From: Luteimonas marina
GTDB taxonomy: Bacteria > Pseudomonadota > Gammaproteobacteria > Xanthomonadales > Xanthomonadaceae
Length of the DNA stretch: 64,000 nt
Assembly (NCBI RefSeq): GCF_007859325.1
Contig: NZ_VOHK01000001.1
Location: forward strand, 744,001 to 808,000
Reading direction: 5' to 3'
Shown here: positions 50,601-60,208 of the stretch, one piece after another
Layout of the letters: every line of letters begins with the position of its first letter
How positions within the stretch are numbered: position 1 is the stretch's first letter
The notes under the pieces: generated by a model
Told to the model about the DNA's origin: nothing
The model's database searches: none
Seen by the model: the letters and a program-made list of their open reading frames with translations, nothing else
Translations under genes and position numbers: made by a program

Positions 50601-51053
50601 TCAGGCCGCTTCGGGCTCGACGACGACCTTGACCGTGGTCTCGGCGTCGGCGTGCAGGTGCACGACGATCTCGAACTCGCCGATATTGCGGATCGGGCCT
50701 TCGCCCATCACCACTTCCGACTTCTCGACCGGGGTGCCCAGCTTGGTCAGGGCCTCGGCGATGTCGCGCGGGCCGACCGAGCCGTACAGCTTGCCCTCGG
50801 TGGAGGCGTTGGCGTAGATCGTCACGCTCGCGCCATCGAGCTTGGCCAGGCGGCCCTGGGCCTCGTCGGCGATCGCCTGGGCCTTGGCTTCGTACTCGGC
50901 GCGCTTGGCCTCGAACTCGGCGAGGTTGGCGGCGGTGGCCGGCACGGCCTTGCCCTGCGGGACGAGGTAGTTGCGGCCGTAGCCGGGCTTGACGTCGACG
51001 GTATCGCCGAGGGCGCCGAGGTTGGTGACGCGCTGCAGGAGGATCAGTTTCAT
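50601..51053 (-). CDS. rplI: 50S ribosomal protein L9
   Basis: A 150-residue ribosomal protein. The N-terminal domain [32 protein letters not shown] contains the family signature. A long central helix follows ([25 protein letters not shown]), then the C-terminal domain with [16 protein letters not shown]. It binds 23S rRNA at the base of the L1 stalk. It is last gene of the rpsF-rpsR-rplI unit, about 200 bases from rpsR with a CT-rich repeat between. Confidence 0.98.
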   Translation of the reverse strand: MKLILLQRVTNLGALGDTVDVKPGYGRNYLVPQGKAVPATAANLAEFEAKRAEYEAKAQAIADEAQGRLAKLDGASVTIYANASTEGKLYGSVGPRDIAEALTKLGTPVEKSEVVMGEGPIRNIGEFEIVVHLHADAETTVKVVVEPEAA

Positions 51054-51180
51054 GGAGTGTCTCCGTATTCGTTAGCGACGGCGATGCGCCGCAACGGGTG
51101 CTGTCCGAATGGGACGAATGGGGTCGAACGAGGCCTGGGGAGGTTGCTCCGGACGGTGTGACTGCGTCGGGCTGGAACAC

Positions 51181-51243
51181 CATCCCCACCCTTGCCCCTC
51201 CCTTTGAAGGGGAGGGAAACCGGGGCCTCCCCTGCGGGGAGGC
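51181..51243. repeat. CT-rich intergenic repeat between rpsR and rplI
   Basis: CCCCTCCCTTTGAAGGGGAGGG (split as stem CCCCTCCC / GGGGAGGG) is followed by CCTCCCCTGCGGGGAGG. It contains two successive short hairpins without T-runs inside a ribosomal operon. It is related to the repeats at 47653 and 60154. Confidence 0.7.
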
Positions 51244-51251
51244 GGCGTTTT

Positions 51252-51482
51252 TTACACGTTGTGGTTGTCGGTGTACGGGATCAGCGCGAGGAAACGCGCG
51301 CGCTTGACCGCGAGCGCCAGCTGGCGCTGGTAGCGCGACTTGGTGCCGGTGATGCGGCTCGGCACGATCTTGCCGTTCTCGGTGAGGTTCTGGCGCAGGG
51401 TGTTGAGATCCTTGTAGTCGATCTCCTTGACGCCCTCGGCGGTGAACTTGCAGAACTTGCGGCGGCGGAAGAACTTGGACAT
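51252..51482 (-). CDS. rpsR: 30S ribosomal protein S18
   Basis: A 76-residue ribosomal protein with the conserved core [39 protein letters not shown] and the basic [23 protein letters not shown]. It binds S6 as a heterodimer on 16S rRNA. It lies 11 bases after rpsF. Confidence 0.98.
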   Translation of the reverse strand: MSKFFRRRKFCKFTAEGVKEIDYKDLNTLRQNLTENGKIVPSRITGTKSRYQRQLALAVKRARFLALIPYTDNHNV

Positions 51483-51493
51483 GTGCGTGCTCC

Positions 51494-51928
51494 TCAGGCG
51501 GCTTCGGCGTTGTCGGCCTTGTCGCCGTCGCCTTCGTTGTCGTTCGACGAGGTTTCCTCGTCATCGCGGCGGCGGCGCTCGCCGCGCTCCGGCTTGTCGC
51601 CCTTCTCGTCCTTGTTCTTCATGATCAGGGACTGCTCGGTGTCGGCCTCGTCGCGGCGCATCACCAGGTGGCGCAGCACGGCGTCGTTGAAGCGGAAGCC
51701 CTCGACCAGTTCGTTGAGCACGTCCTGGCCGGCCTCGACGTTGAACAGCACGTAGTGGGCCTTGACCAGGTTGTTGATCGGATAGGCGAGCTGGCGGCGG
51801 CCCCAGTCTTCCAGGCGGTGGATCTTGCCGTTGCCGTTCTCGATCAGCGTCTTGTAACGCTCGATCATCGCCGGCACCTGCTCGCTCTGGTCCGGATGGA
51901 CCAGGAACACGATTTCATAGTGGCGCAT
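51494..51928 (-). CDS. rpsF: 30S ribosomal protein S6
   Basis: A 144-residue ribosomal protein starting [18 protein letters not shown], with the family core [31 protein letters not shown]. The C-terminal tail is long and acidic ([13 protein letters not shown]), the form that can be glutamylated in E. coli. AAAGGAAA precedes the ATG. It is first gene of the S6-S18-L9 operon; its promoter is at 52046-52074. Confidence 0.98.
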   Translation of the reverse strand: MRHYEIVFLVHPDQSEQVPAMIERYKTLIENGNGKIHRLEDWGRRQLAYPINNLVKAHYVLFNVEAGQDVLNELVEGFRFNDAVLRHLVMRRDEADTEQSLIMKNKDEKGDKPERGERRRRDDEETSSNDNEGDGDKADNAEAA

Positions 51929-52045
51929 CGATGTTTCCTTTCGGGTATTCGGCCGCCGCGGGGGGCGGGCCGGACAGCTCCCCGACGCCCGGAATTGGGG
52001 TGGTGGAGCAAGGGTCCCGGCGGCTTGGGCCGCAGGGAGCCGCGC

Positions 52046-52074
52046 ATTATGGCGGATCAATGGGTTACGGGCAA
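52046..52074 (-). promoter_or_regulatory. Promoter of the rpsF operon
   Basis: On the minus strand the -35 is TTGCCC (52069-52074) and the -10 CATAAT (52046-52051), with a 17-bp spacer. A GC-rich discriminator GCGCGGC follows, as at growth-rate-controlled promoters. It implies an RNA leader of about 110 nt before the rpsF ATG. Confidence 0.65.
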
Positions 52075-52094
52075 GCAGGGCCGCCTCCGACCGG

Positions 52095-52179
52095 TGTCGT
52101 CCCGAGCGGAGCGAGGGATCTGCCTGCGGAGGGAAGCCCGCCAGCGGAGACCAGATCCCTCGCTTTGCTCGGGATGACA
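52095..52179. repeat. Intergenic inverted repeat, family A
   Basis: Arms TGTCGTCCCGAGCGGAGCGA and inverse end GGATGACA at 52179, around a centre of about 30 bases. It lies between rpsF and the A-type carrier gene. Confidence 0.93.
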
Positions 52180-52215
52180 GTTCGGACAGGGGGTGCCGCC
52201 GGGCGCCTGCGCGGT

Positions 52216-52557
52216 TCAGGCCGCCTTGTCGGCGTCCGTGGTGAAGCTCTCCCCGCAGCCGCACTCGGCGGCGGCCCTGGGGTTGGCGAACACGAACTCG
52301 TGGTTCAGGCCCTTGCGCACGAAGTCGATGGTGGTGCCGTCGACCATCGGCTGGCTGGCGGCGTCGACGTAGATGCGCACGCCGTCCTGCTCGCTGACGC
52401 TGTCGCCCTCGCGCGCGTCGCGGGCCAGTTCCACCTCGTAGCCCCAGCCGGAGCAGCCGGTGCGCTTGACGCCGAAGCGCAGGCCGAGCGCGTCGGGATC
52501 CCCGGCGAGGAACTGGCGGACGCGTTCGAACGCAGCGGGGGTGAGCTGGATGGCCAT
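52216..52557 (-). CDS. A-type iron-sulfur carrier protein (IscA/ErpA family)
   Basis: A 113-residue protein that accepts and delivers Fe-S clusters. The three ligand cysteines, Cys35 (TGCSGWGY), Cys99 and Cys101 (ECGCGESF), are at exactly the positions of E. coli IscA. GFxFxNP-like HEFVFANP precedes the last pair. It stands alone rather than in an isc operon, so it could serve as IscA or ErpA; sequence does not decide. It is divergent from asnS. Confidence 0.92.
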   Translation of the reverse strand: MAIQLTPAAFERVRQFLAGDPDALGLRFGVKRTGCSGWGYEVELARDAREGDSVSEQDGVRIYVDAASQPMVDGTTIDFVRKGLNHEFVFANPRAAAECGCGESFTTDADKAA

Positions 52558-52640
52558 GGCGGAATTCTAGCGTGGAGCGGCTGAAGGGCGCGGTAAACTG
52601 TGCGTTCCGATATCGGCCCCCTCTCCCCAGGATTCAAGGC

Positions 52641-54041
<1,401 letters not shown>

Positions 54042-54084
54042 TGGCCCGGCATGCGCAGGCCCCGTCACCCGTCATGCCCCGGCC

Positions 54085-54170
54085 CGTCATCCCGGCGAAA
54101 GCCGGGATCCATGTTGACTTTCGCATCCGCGCCAACGGCAAACTGGATCCCGGCTTTCGCCGGGATGACG
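54085..54170. repeat. Intergenic inverted repeat, family B
   Basis: Arms CGTCATCCCGGCGAAAGCCG and an inverse ending GGGATGACG flank a centre of about 33 bases. It follows asnS. Confidence 0.95.
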
Positions 54171-54207
54171 ATGCCGGAGCTGGCGCGCCTCCCTGCCAGC
54201 TGATCCC

Positions 54208-54513
54208 ATGATCCTCTTCCTCGCCCTGTGCTTCGTCGGCGTCGCCATCGGCGGAATCACCGCCTTCGTGATCTTCTGGCCGCTGTCGCTGGTGCACCTG
54301 CGCGACCGCCATCCGCAGGCGCGCGCGGCGCTCGGCGAAGGCGCCTTCCTGAGCCCGGGTGCGCTGCGCTGGCTGCTGGGCGGACGCTATCGCGAAGTGC
54401 GCGACGCGCAGTTCACCGGGCTGGCGACGCCGGCACGGGTGTCGGCCTTCGTGATCCTCGGCGCGCTGGGCATGTCGGCGCTGCTGTGGCTGTGGGCGGT
54501 GGCCTTGCGATGA
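54208..54513 (+). CDS. Small membrane protein, unknown
   Basis: A 101-residue protein with two hydrophobic helices, residues 1-28 and about 78-98. The soluble stretch between them contains LRDRHPQARAALGEGAFLSPGALRWLLGGRYREVRD. I do not recognise the family. Its stop overlaps the next start by ATGA, so the two small genes are probably translated together. No clear terminator follows. Confidence 0.65.
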   Translation: MILFLALCFVGVAIGGITAFVIFWPLSLVHLRDRHPQARAALGEGAFLSPGALRWLLGGRYREVRDAQFTGLATPARVSAFVILGALGMSALLWLWAVALR

Positions 54514-54827
54514 GCGACGCGCCGCATCACGTCAGCGAGGAATGGTGGCTGGCCTCGCTCGGTCGCACCATCGTCTGGGCCCGGCTGCGGGTGCGCGAGG
54601 CCGGCACCGCCGAGGTCTTCGACAGCGACGGCAATACCCTGGTCTACGACAGCGAGGACACCGCGCGCGCAATGCTGCTCGACGCCGACTTCGTCGCCTT
54701 CGACGGCCTCGACGAGGATGACGCGCTGGAGCGCGGCTTCTCGCTGGCCGAGCTGTCGCCGCCGGAAGGCGGCAATGACGAGGTGCTGCGCACGCGAATG
54801 CTGCAGTCGCTGGGCGCGCGGGCCTGA
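54510..54827 (+). CDS. Small acidic hypothetical protein
   Basis: A 105-residue acidic soluble protein starting MSDAPHHVSEEWWLASLGRT. It has a beta-rich middle (VREAGTAEVFDSDGNTLVYDSEDTARAMLL) and a conserved-looking acidic patch VAFDGLDEDDALERGFSL. Family is not recognised. The start codon overlaps the stop of the upstream membrane-protein gene (ATGA), implying coupling. Confidence 0.7.
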   Translation: MSDAPHHVSEEWWLASLGRTIVWARLRVREAGTAEVFDSDGNTLVYDSEDTARAMLLDADFVAFDGLDEDDALERGFSLAELSPPEGGNDEVLRTRMLQSLGARA

Positions 54828-54914
54828 GCAACGGCCGGCCTCTACGACATCCCAGCCCCGTCGCCACCTCTCCCCTCGATCGCGACGGCGTCCTTCTGCG
54901 AATTCCCCGCCATC

Positions 54915-55032
54915 GTCGTCCCCGCGAAGGCGGGGACCCAGTGTCTTTCGCCCAGCCTCCTCCCAAGCGTCTCCCAACAGGGATCCTGCGGACCGCGTAG
55001 TGAGGGATTTCTCCCTTCGGTCGAAATGACAA
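54915..55032. repeat. Chimeric remains of family B (left) and family C (right) repeats
   Basis: 54915-54950 is the left half of a family B element (CGTCGTCCCCGCGAAGGCGG then GTGTCTTTCG). 55004-55032 is the right half of a family C element (GGGATTTCTCCC, then GGTCGAAATGACA). Neither has its partner arm. The remainder of 54828-55094 holds no gene. Confidence 0.75.
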
Positions 55033-55094
55033 CGAATCGTCCGCGATGCCGTTGGCCCTGTCTCCGCCGCCGCCGGCGACGCTAAGATCACGAC

Positions 55095-55715
55095 ATGTAC
55101 ACCCCACGCGCCTTCGCCGAAACCGATCTCTCGCAGCTGGACGCGCTGGTCGCGGCCGATCCCTTCATCACGCTCGTTACCGGCGATGCCGGCGGCGCAC
55201 CGTTCGCCAGCCACCTGCCGGTGCTGTACCGCCGCGACGGCGGGGACGTGCTGGTCGAGGGCCACTGGGCGAAGCCGAACCCGCAGGCGCGGCATGCCGG
55301 TCATGCGCTGGTGGTCGTGCACGGCGCCCATGCATACGTGTCACCGGCGTGGTATCCGGACAAGGAGGCATCCGCGCGCGTGCCGACCTGGAACTACGCC
55401 GTCGCGCATCTGTCCGGTACGCTGCAGACCTTCGACGACGAGGACGCGCTGGCCGACCTCGTCTCGCGCCTGAGCGACCGATTCGAGGCGCGTGCCGGCG
55501 AATCCTGGCGCTTCGAACCGGAGCGAGACGACCATCGCCGGCAACTGCGCGGCATCGTCGGTTTCCGCTTCGTGCCCGAGCGCATCGAACTGAAGTTCAA
55601 GTTGAACCAGAACCATCCCGTCGCCAACCGCGAGGCCGTCGCCGCCAGGCTCGCAGGCGTGGACGATCCCGACGCCCGCGCGATCGCGGCGATGATGCGC
55701 GATCGCGCGCACTGA
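55095..55715 (+). CDS. PaiB-like FMN-binding protein (negative transcriptional regulator family)
   Basis: A 206-residue split-barrel flavin-binding protein of the PaiB family. Typical segments are MYTPRAFAETDLSQLDALVAADPF, ASHLPVLY, HWAKPNPQ, VHGAHAYVSPAWY (conserved Ser-Pro-Trp-Tyr), VPTWNYAVAHLSG, and RRQLRGIVGFRF with NRE near the C-terminus. In Bacillus, PaiB affects sporulation and protease genes, but the family's biochemical role is not settled. The SDR gene follows after 15 bases. Confidence 0.9.
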   Translation: MYTPRAFAETDLSQLDALVAADPFITLVTGDAGGAPFASHLPVLYRRDGGDVLVEGHWAKPNPQARHAGHALVVVHGAHAYVSPAWYPDKEASARVPTWNYAVAHLSGTLQTFDDEDALADLVSRLSDRFEARAGESWRFEPERDDHRRQLRGIVGFRFVPERIELKFKLNQNHPVANREAVAARLAGVDDPDARAIAAMMRDRAH

Positions 55716-55730
55716 CCGGAGCCACAGACC

Positions 55731-56516
55731 ATGGACCTGAACCTCTCCGGCCGCCACGCCCTCGTCTGCGGCGCTTCCGAAGGCATCGGCCGCGCGGCCG
55801 CGCATGAGCTTGCCCTGCTCGGCGCCGACGTCACCGCGCTGGCGCGCCGGCCCGAAGCGCTGGAGGCGGTGGTGGCTGCCCTGCCCCGCGCCGGCGTGCA
55901 GCGCCATCGCGCGCTCGCCGCCGACGTCTCGCGCCGCGACGAACTGCGCGCGCGCGTGGACGCGCTCGTCGCCGAAGCTCCCGTGCACGTCCTCGTCAAC
56001 AACACCGGCGGGCCGCCCGGCGGGCCGGCGTTCGGCGCCGATGCCGACGCCTTCCTCGACGCCTTCGGCAAGCACCTGCTCGCCAACCAGGCGCTGACCC
56101 AGGCGGTGGTGCCGGGCATGCGCGCGGCGCGCTGGGGCCGCATCGTCAACGTGGTCTCGACCTCGGTGTACGAACCCATCGCCGGGCTCGGCGTGTCGAA
56201 CACGATCCGCGGCGCGGTGGCGAGCTGGGCCAAGACGCTCTCGCGCGAGCTCGGCGCGGACGGCATCACCGTCAACAACGTGCTGCCCGGCTACACCGAG
56301 ACCGCGCGCATCGAGCAGATCCTGCGCGACCGCACCGCCGCCACCGGCAGGACGCGCGGGGAGGTGGTCGCGGCGATGCTCGCCAGCGTGCCCGCCGGGC
56401 GCTTTGCACAGGCGGAAGAGACGGGGGGCGTGATCGCCTTCCTGTGCTCGCCGGCGGCGGGCTACGTCAATGGCGTCTCGCTGGCGGTGGATGGCGGCCG
56501 GATGCATTCGATATGA
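55731..56516 (+). CDS. SDR-family protein lacking the canonical catalytic Tyr-Lys
   Basis: A 261-residue Rossmann-fold protein. The cofactor motif is CGASEGIG (TGxxxGIG type, residues 13-20), and NNTGG (about 91) replaces the usual NNAG. The Ser of VVSTSVYEP is present near 142. Where YxxxK is expected (about 155-159) the sequence is SNTIR, so both Tyr and Lys are missing. The C-terminal PGYTETAR and VDGGRMHSI are normal for the fold. A subgroup of SDRs with this change exists; their substrates are unclear. It follows the PaiB-like gene closely and leads into the kynurenine region, but membership of that pathway is not shown. Confidence 0.88.
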   Translation: MDLNLSGRHALVCGASEGIGRAAAHELALLGADVTALARRPEALEAVVAALPRAGVQRHRALAADVSRRDELRARVDALVAEAPVHVLVNNTGGPPGGPAFGADADAFLDAFGKHLLANQALTQAVVPGMRAARWGRIVNVVSTSVYEPIAGLGVSNTIRGAVASWAKTLSRELGADGITVNNVLPGYTETARIEQILRDRTAATGRTRGEVVAAMLASVPAGRFAQAEETGGVIAFLCSPAAGYVNGVSLAVDGGRMHSI

Positions 56517-56521
56517 GGGCC

Positions 56522-56613
56522 GTGATTCGTGATTGGTGATTCGAAAAGGCGAGGAGCATGCGCTTCGCTCTGTCGAATCACCAATCACGAATCACCAATC
56601 ACCAATCACCACT
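56522..56613. repeat. GATTCGTGATTGGTGATTCG inverted repeat
   Basis: The left arm TTCGTGATTGGTGATTCG (56525-56542) and inverse GAATCACCAATCACGAATCACC (from 56574) continue as a short tandem AATCACC array to 56613. The centre is about 30 bases. It directly abuts the nei start codon. Confidence 0.85.
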
Positions 56614-56619
56614 CACACA

Positions 56620-57432
56620 ATGCCCGAAGGCCCCGAAATCCGCCGCGCCGCCGACCGCCTTGCCGAAGCCGTCGTCGGCAGGCCGCTGGCCTCGGCCTGG
56701 TTCGCCTTCCCCGCGCTGAAGCGCTTCCAGAAGTCGCTGCCCGGCCAGCGCATCGTCGCCATCGAGCCGCACGGCAAGGCGCTGCTCACCCGCTTCGACC
56801 ACGGCTGGACGCTCTACAGCCACAACCAGCTCTACGGCGTGTGGAAAGTGGCCGCCGCCGGCGAGCGCCCCGACACCACGCGTTCGCTGCGCGTGGCGCT
56901 GGAAACCGCCGACCGGGCGATCCTGCTCTATTCCGCCTCCGACGTGGCGATGTGGCGCGACGAAGACCTCGTGCGGCATCCGTTCCTGTCCAGGCTCGGC
57001 CCCGACGTGCTCGATCCGGCGCTCGCTGCCGCCGCCGTCGACGCGCGCCTGCGCGAGCCGCGCTTCACCGGGCGTCGCCTCGACGGCCTGCTGCTCGACC
57101 AGGGCTTCCTCGCAGGCATGGGCAATTACCTGCGCGCCGAGGTGCTGTTCGAGGCCCGGCTGTCGCCGCGCCTGCGTCCGGCCGACCTGGACGACGCCCA
57201 GCGCCAGCGCCTGGCCCGTGCGCTGCTCGACGTGCCGCGCCACAGCTACCGCACCCGCGGCATCGAACCGGCGCGCGGCATGCGCGCCGACTACCTCGGC
57301 GACACGGCGGAAGGCTTCCGCTTCCGCGTGTTCGACCGCGACGGACAACCCTGCCCACGCTGCGGGACGGCGATCGTGCGCGAAACCCTGGCCGGGCGCC
57401 GGCTGTACGCCTGTCCCGCCTGCCAGTCCTGA
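56620..57432 (+). CDS. nei: Endonuclease VIII (Nei), Fpg/Nei family DNA glycosylase
   Basis: A 270-residue base-excision repair glycosylase/AP lyase for oxidised pyrimidines. After Met removal the N-terminal Pro-Glu-Gly (PEGPEIRRAADRL) gives the catalytic Pro1 and Glu2, as in Nei. The helix-two-turn-helix region has FLAGMGNYLRAEVLFEARLSP. The zinc finger is CPRCG ... CPACQS at the C-terminus. Nei is preferred over MutM because PEGPE lacks the MutM PELPE start. The start follows a repeat array directly, and no good ribosome-binding site is visible. Confidence 0.94.
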   Translation: MPEGPEIRRAADRLAEAVVGRPLASAWFAFPALKRFQKSLPGQRIVAIEPHGKALLTRFDHGWTLYSHNQLYGVWKVAAAGERPDTTRSLRVALETADRAILLYSASDVAMWRDEDLVRHPFLSRLGPDVLDPALAAAAVDARLREPRFTGRRLDGLLLDQGFLAGMGNYLRAEVLFEARLSPRLRPADLDDAQRQRLARALLDVPRHSYRTRGIEPARGMRADYLGDTAEGFRFRVFDRDGQPCPRCGTAIVRETLAGRRLYACPACQS

Positions 57433-57461
57433 ACTCGCGATCGTCAAGAGCAAACGCCTTG

Positions 57462-57533
57462 GTCATCCCCGCGAAAGCAGGGATCCATCTGGTTTTACGC
57501 AAAGACGCTGGATCCCCGCTTTCGCGGGGATGA
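57462..57533. repeat. Intergenic inverted repeat, family B
   Basis: Arms GTCATCCCCGCGAAAGCAGG and an inverse ending CGGGGATGAC flank a short centre of about 20 bases. It separates nei from the kynurenine cluster. Confidence 0.93.
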
Positions 57534-57604
57534 CGGCAGTTGTCCAGAGGATCTTGAAGTCGCCCCCACAACGACCGGCGCGGCGGCAGGTAAGCTGTGC
57601 CCCC

Positions 57605-59032
57605 ATGAAGCACTGCCGGCACTTCATCGACGGCGCCTTCCGCGACCCCGCGGGCGGTCGCTGGCTCGACGTGTTCGAGCCCGCGACCGGACAGACGCTG
57701 GCGCAGGTGGCCGCCGGCGATGCGGTCGACGTCGACGCCGCGGTCGCGGCCGCCTCCGCCGCGCTGCCGTCGTGGTCCGCCCTGCCCGACGAAGCCCGCG
57801 CACGCTGGCTGGAGCGGCTGGCCGATGCGCTGGAGGAACGCCTCGACGCCTTCGCGCAGGCCGAGTCGCGCGACGGCGGCAAGCCGATCCGGCTCGCGCG
57901 CGAAGTCGAGATCCCGCGCGCCGTCGCCAACCTGCGCTTCTTCGCGCACGCGGCCACCCAGTTCGCCAGCGAATCGCACCATGGCCAGGCCGGCCTGAAC
58001 TACACGCTGCGCCGGCCGCTGGGCGTGGTCGGCACAATCTCGCCGTGGAACCTGCCGCTGTACCTGTTCACCTGGAAGATCGCCCCGGCGCTGGCGGCGG
58101 GCAACACGGTGGTCGCAAAGCCGTCGGAGGTCACGCCGATGAGCGCCACCCTGCTGGCCAAGCTCGCCGCCAGGATCGGTTTCCCCGCCGGCGCGCTCAA
58201 CCTGGTGCACGGATCCGGTCCCGATGCCGGTGAAGCGATCGTCGCGCATCCGCATGTCCGCGCGGTGTCGTTCACCGGCAGCACCGCGGTCGGCCGACGC
58301 ATCGCCGGCGTCGCCGGCCCGTTGCTGAAGAAGGTGTCGCTGGAGCTCGGCGGCAAGAACGCGACCCTCGTCTTCGCCGACAGCGACTGGCGGGCGCAGC
58401 TCGACACCCTGGTGCGCTCGGCGTTCCAGAACAGCGGCCAGATCTGCCTGTGCGGATCGCGCCTGCTGGTGGAACGCGACATCTACGCGCAGTTCCGCGA
58501 GGCCTTCGTCGAACGCGTGCGCAGCCTGCGCCTCGGCGATCCGGCCGATCCGGACACGCAGCTCGGCCCGCTGGTCTCGCAGGCGCATTTCGACAAGGTC
58601 ACGGCGGCGATCGAGCGCGCGCGCGCGGAAGGCGGCCGCTTGCTCTGCGGCGGCGGCGTGCCCGGACGCCCCGGCTGGTTCGTCGAGCCCACCGTCATCG
58701 AAGGCCTCGGCCCCGACGCCGACACCAACCGGCAGGAGATCTTCGGCCCGGTCGCCACCCTCCAGCCCTTCGACGGCGACGACGACGCGCTGCGCCTGGC
58801 CAACGCGACCGACTACGGCCTGTCGGCCTCGATCTGGACCCGCGACCTCGCCCGCGCGCACCGCCTCGCCGCCTCCGTCCGCGCCGGCGTCGTCTGGATC
58901 AACGCCTGGCTGATGCGCGACCTGCGCACGCCCTTCGGCGGCACCGGACAATCGGGCCTGGGCCGCGAGGGCGGGCTGGAGGCGATGCGTTTCTTCACCG
59001 AGCCGAAGAACATCGGCCTGTCTCTGGGATAA
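57605..59032 (+). CDS. Aldehyde dehydrogenase, probable 2-aminomuconic semialdehyde dehydrogenase
   Basis: A 475-residue NAD-dependent aldehyde dehydrogenase. The catalytic Cys281 lies in NSGQICLCGSR, the general base Glu in SLELGGKN (about 247), the oxyanion Asn in SPWNLPL (about 149), and FTGST marks the cofactor site. It leads a tight run with carbonic anhydrase, RidA-type deaminase, 3-hydroxyanthranilate dioxygenase and ACMS decarboxylase. The likely substrate is therefore 2-aminomuconate semialdehyde from tryptophan. The hydroxymuconic semialdehyde enzyme is the closest alternative. Confidence 0.9.
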   Translation: MKHCRHFIDGAFRDPAGGRWLDVFEPATGQTLAQVAAGDAVDVDAAVAAASAALPSWSALPDEARARWLERLADALEERLDAFAQAESRDGGKPIRLAREVEIPRAVANLRFFAHAATQFASESHHGQAGLNYTLRRPLGVVGTISPWNLPLYLFTWKIAPALAAGNTVVAKPSEVTPMSATLLAKLAARIGFPAGALNLVHGSGPDAGEAIVAHPHVRAVSFTGSTAVGRRIAGVAGPLLKKVSLELGGKNATLVFADSDWRAQLDTLVRSAFQNSGQICLCGSRLLVERDIYAQFREAFVERVRSLRLGDPADPDTQLGPLVSQAHFDKVTAAIERARAEGGRLLCGGGVPGRPGWFVEPTVIEGLGPDADTNRQEIFGPVATLQPFDGDDDALRLANATDYGLSASIWTRDLARAHRLAASVRAGVVWINAWLMRDLRTPFGGTGQSGLGREGGLEAMRFFTEPKNIGLSLG

Positions 59033-59039
59033 TCGCGGC

Positions 59040-59714
59040 ATGGGCGAACTCGACACACTCCTCGGCCGCAACCGCGAATGGGCCGACCGCATCTCCCGCG
59101 AAGACCCCGGTTTCTTCGACCGGCTGTCGACGCAGCAGACCCCGAAATACCTGTGGATCGGCTGCTCCGATTCGCGCGTGCCGGCCAACCAGATCCTCGG
59201 CCTCGACCCGGGCGAGGTCTTCGTCCACCGCAACATCGCCAACGTGATGTCGCATGGCGACCTCAACGCGCTGTCGGTGATCCAGTTCGCGGTGGACATC
59301 CTCAAGGTCGAGCACATCCTGCTGGTCGGCCACTACGGCTGTGGCGGCGTGCACGCGGCGCTGACCGGCGCCCGCCTCGGCCTGGCCGACAACTGGCTGC
59401 GCCACGTGTCCGACCTGGCGAAGAAGCATGTCGCCCTGCTCGCGGGCATCGAATCCGAACCGCTGCGCCACGCGCGCATGTGCGAACTCAACGCCATCGA
59501 GCAGGCGCTCAACGTCTGCGAGACCACCGTGGTCCAGGACGCCTGGGCGCGCGGGCAGCGCCTGGCCGTGCACGGCTGGGTGTACTCGCTCAACGACGGT
59601 CGCGTGCGCGAACTGGGCATGGACGTGTCCTCGCCCGACGATGTCTACACCACCTACCGCACGGCGCTGGCCGCGATTGCCGAAATCGCGGCGCAGGGAA
59701 AGCGCGATGACTGA
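59040..59714 (+). CDS. can: Beta-class carbonic anhydrase
   Basis: A 224-residue zinc enzyme interconverting CO2 and bicarbonate. Ligands Cys42, Asp44 (CSDSR), His98 and Cys101 (GHYGCGG) are at the same positions as in E. coli Can. It lies 7 bases after the aldehyde dehydrogenase and overlaps the RidA-type gene by 8 bases. It is thus embedded in the kynurenine operon rather than standing alone, perhaps handling the CO2 released by the decarboxylase. Confidence 0.95.
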   Translation: MGELDTLLGRNREWADRISREDPGFFDRLSTQQTPKYLWIGCSDSRVPANQILGLDPGEVFVHRNIANVMSHGDLNALSVIQFAVDILKVEHILLVGHYGCGGVHAALTGARLGLADNWLRHVSDLAKKHVALLAGIESEPLRHARMCELNAIEQALNVCETTVVQDAWARGQRLAVHGWVYSLNDGRVRELGMDVSSPDDVYTTYRTALAAIAEIAAQGKRDD

Positions 59715-60183
59715 AGCCGTGCACGCCGCCGCGGCACCGAAGCCGGTCGGGCGCTATCCGCACGCGCGCCGGGTCGGCGAACTGCTGTTCCTCTCCGGCA
59801 TCGGCCCGCGCGACCCGGCGACCGATGCGGTGCCCGGCAACGTGTTCGACGCCGACGGCAGGCTGGTCGCGCACGACATCGCCGCGCAGGCGCGCGCCGT
59901 CTTCGCCAACGTGCGCGCCGTGCTCGAGGCCAGCGGCGCGCGCTGGGAGGATCTGGTCGACGTCACCGTCTACCTGACCGACATGGCCGCCGACTTCGCC
60001 GGCTACAACGCCGCCTGGGCCGAGCATTTCCCCGATGCGGCCATCGCCCCCTGCCGCACCACCCTCGGCATCGACGCCCTGCCCACGCCGATCGCCATCG
60101 AGCTGAAGTGCATCGCCGCGTTGAAGTCATCTCCTTCGCCAGCGAACTTCACGTCCCCTCCCCCGCTTGCGGGCGAGGGTTAG
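59707..60183 (+). CDS. RidA-family protein, probable 2-aminomuconate deaminase
   Basis: A 158-residue Rid (YjgF) family protein. It has the expected [13 protein letters not shown], the helix [33 protein letters not shown], and [22 protein letters not shown] with the conserved Arg. In bacterial tryptophan meta-cleavage pathways, 2-aminomuconate deaminase is a RidA homologue, and the neighbours fit. The normal family end is near ELKCIAAL. The last 20 residues (KSSPSPANF onward) come from a dispersed repeat (60154-60192), an unusual C-terminal extension. It overlaps the carbonic anhydrase gene. Confidence 0.9.
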   Translation: MTEAVHAAAAPKPVGRYPHARRVGELLFLSGIGPRDPATDAVPGNVFDADGRLVAHDIAAQARAVFANVRAVLEASGARWEDLVDVTVYLTDMAADFAGYNAAWAEHFPDAAIAPCRTTLGIDALPTPIAIELKCIAALKSSPSPANFTSPPPLAGEG

Positions 60184-60192
60184 GGTGGGGGC
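60154..60192. repeat. CCCTCCCCC intergenic-type repeat overlapping a gene end (copy 2)
   Basis: CCCCTCCCCCGCTTGCGGGC followed by GAGGGTTAGGGTGGGGGC is the same element as 47653-47692. Its TAG supplies the stop codon of the RidA-type gene. Confidence 0.8.
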
Positions 60193-60208
60193 CACCGGAG
60201 AACCCGTC

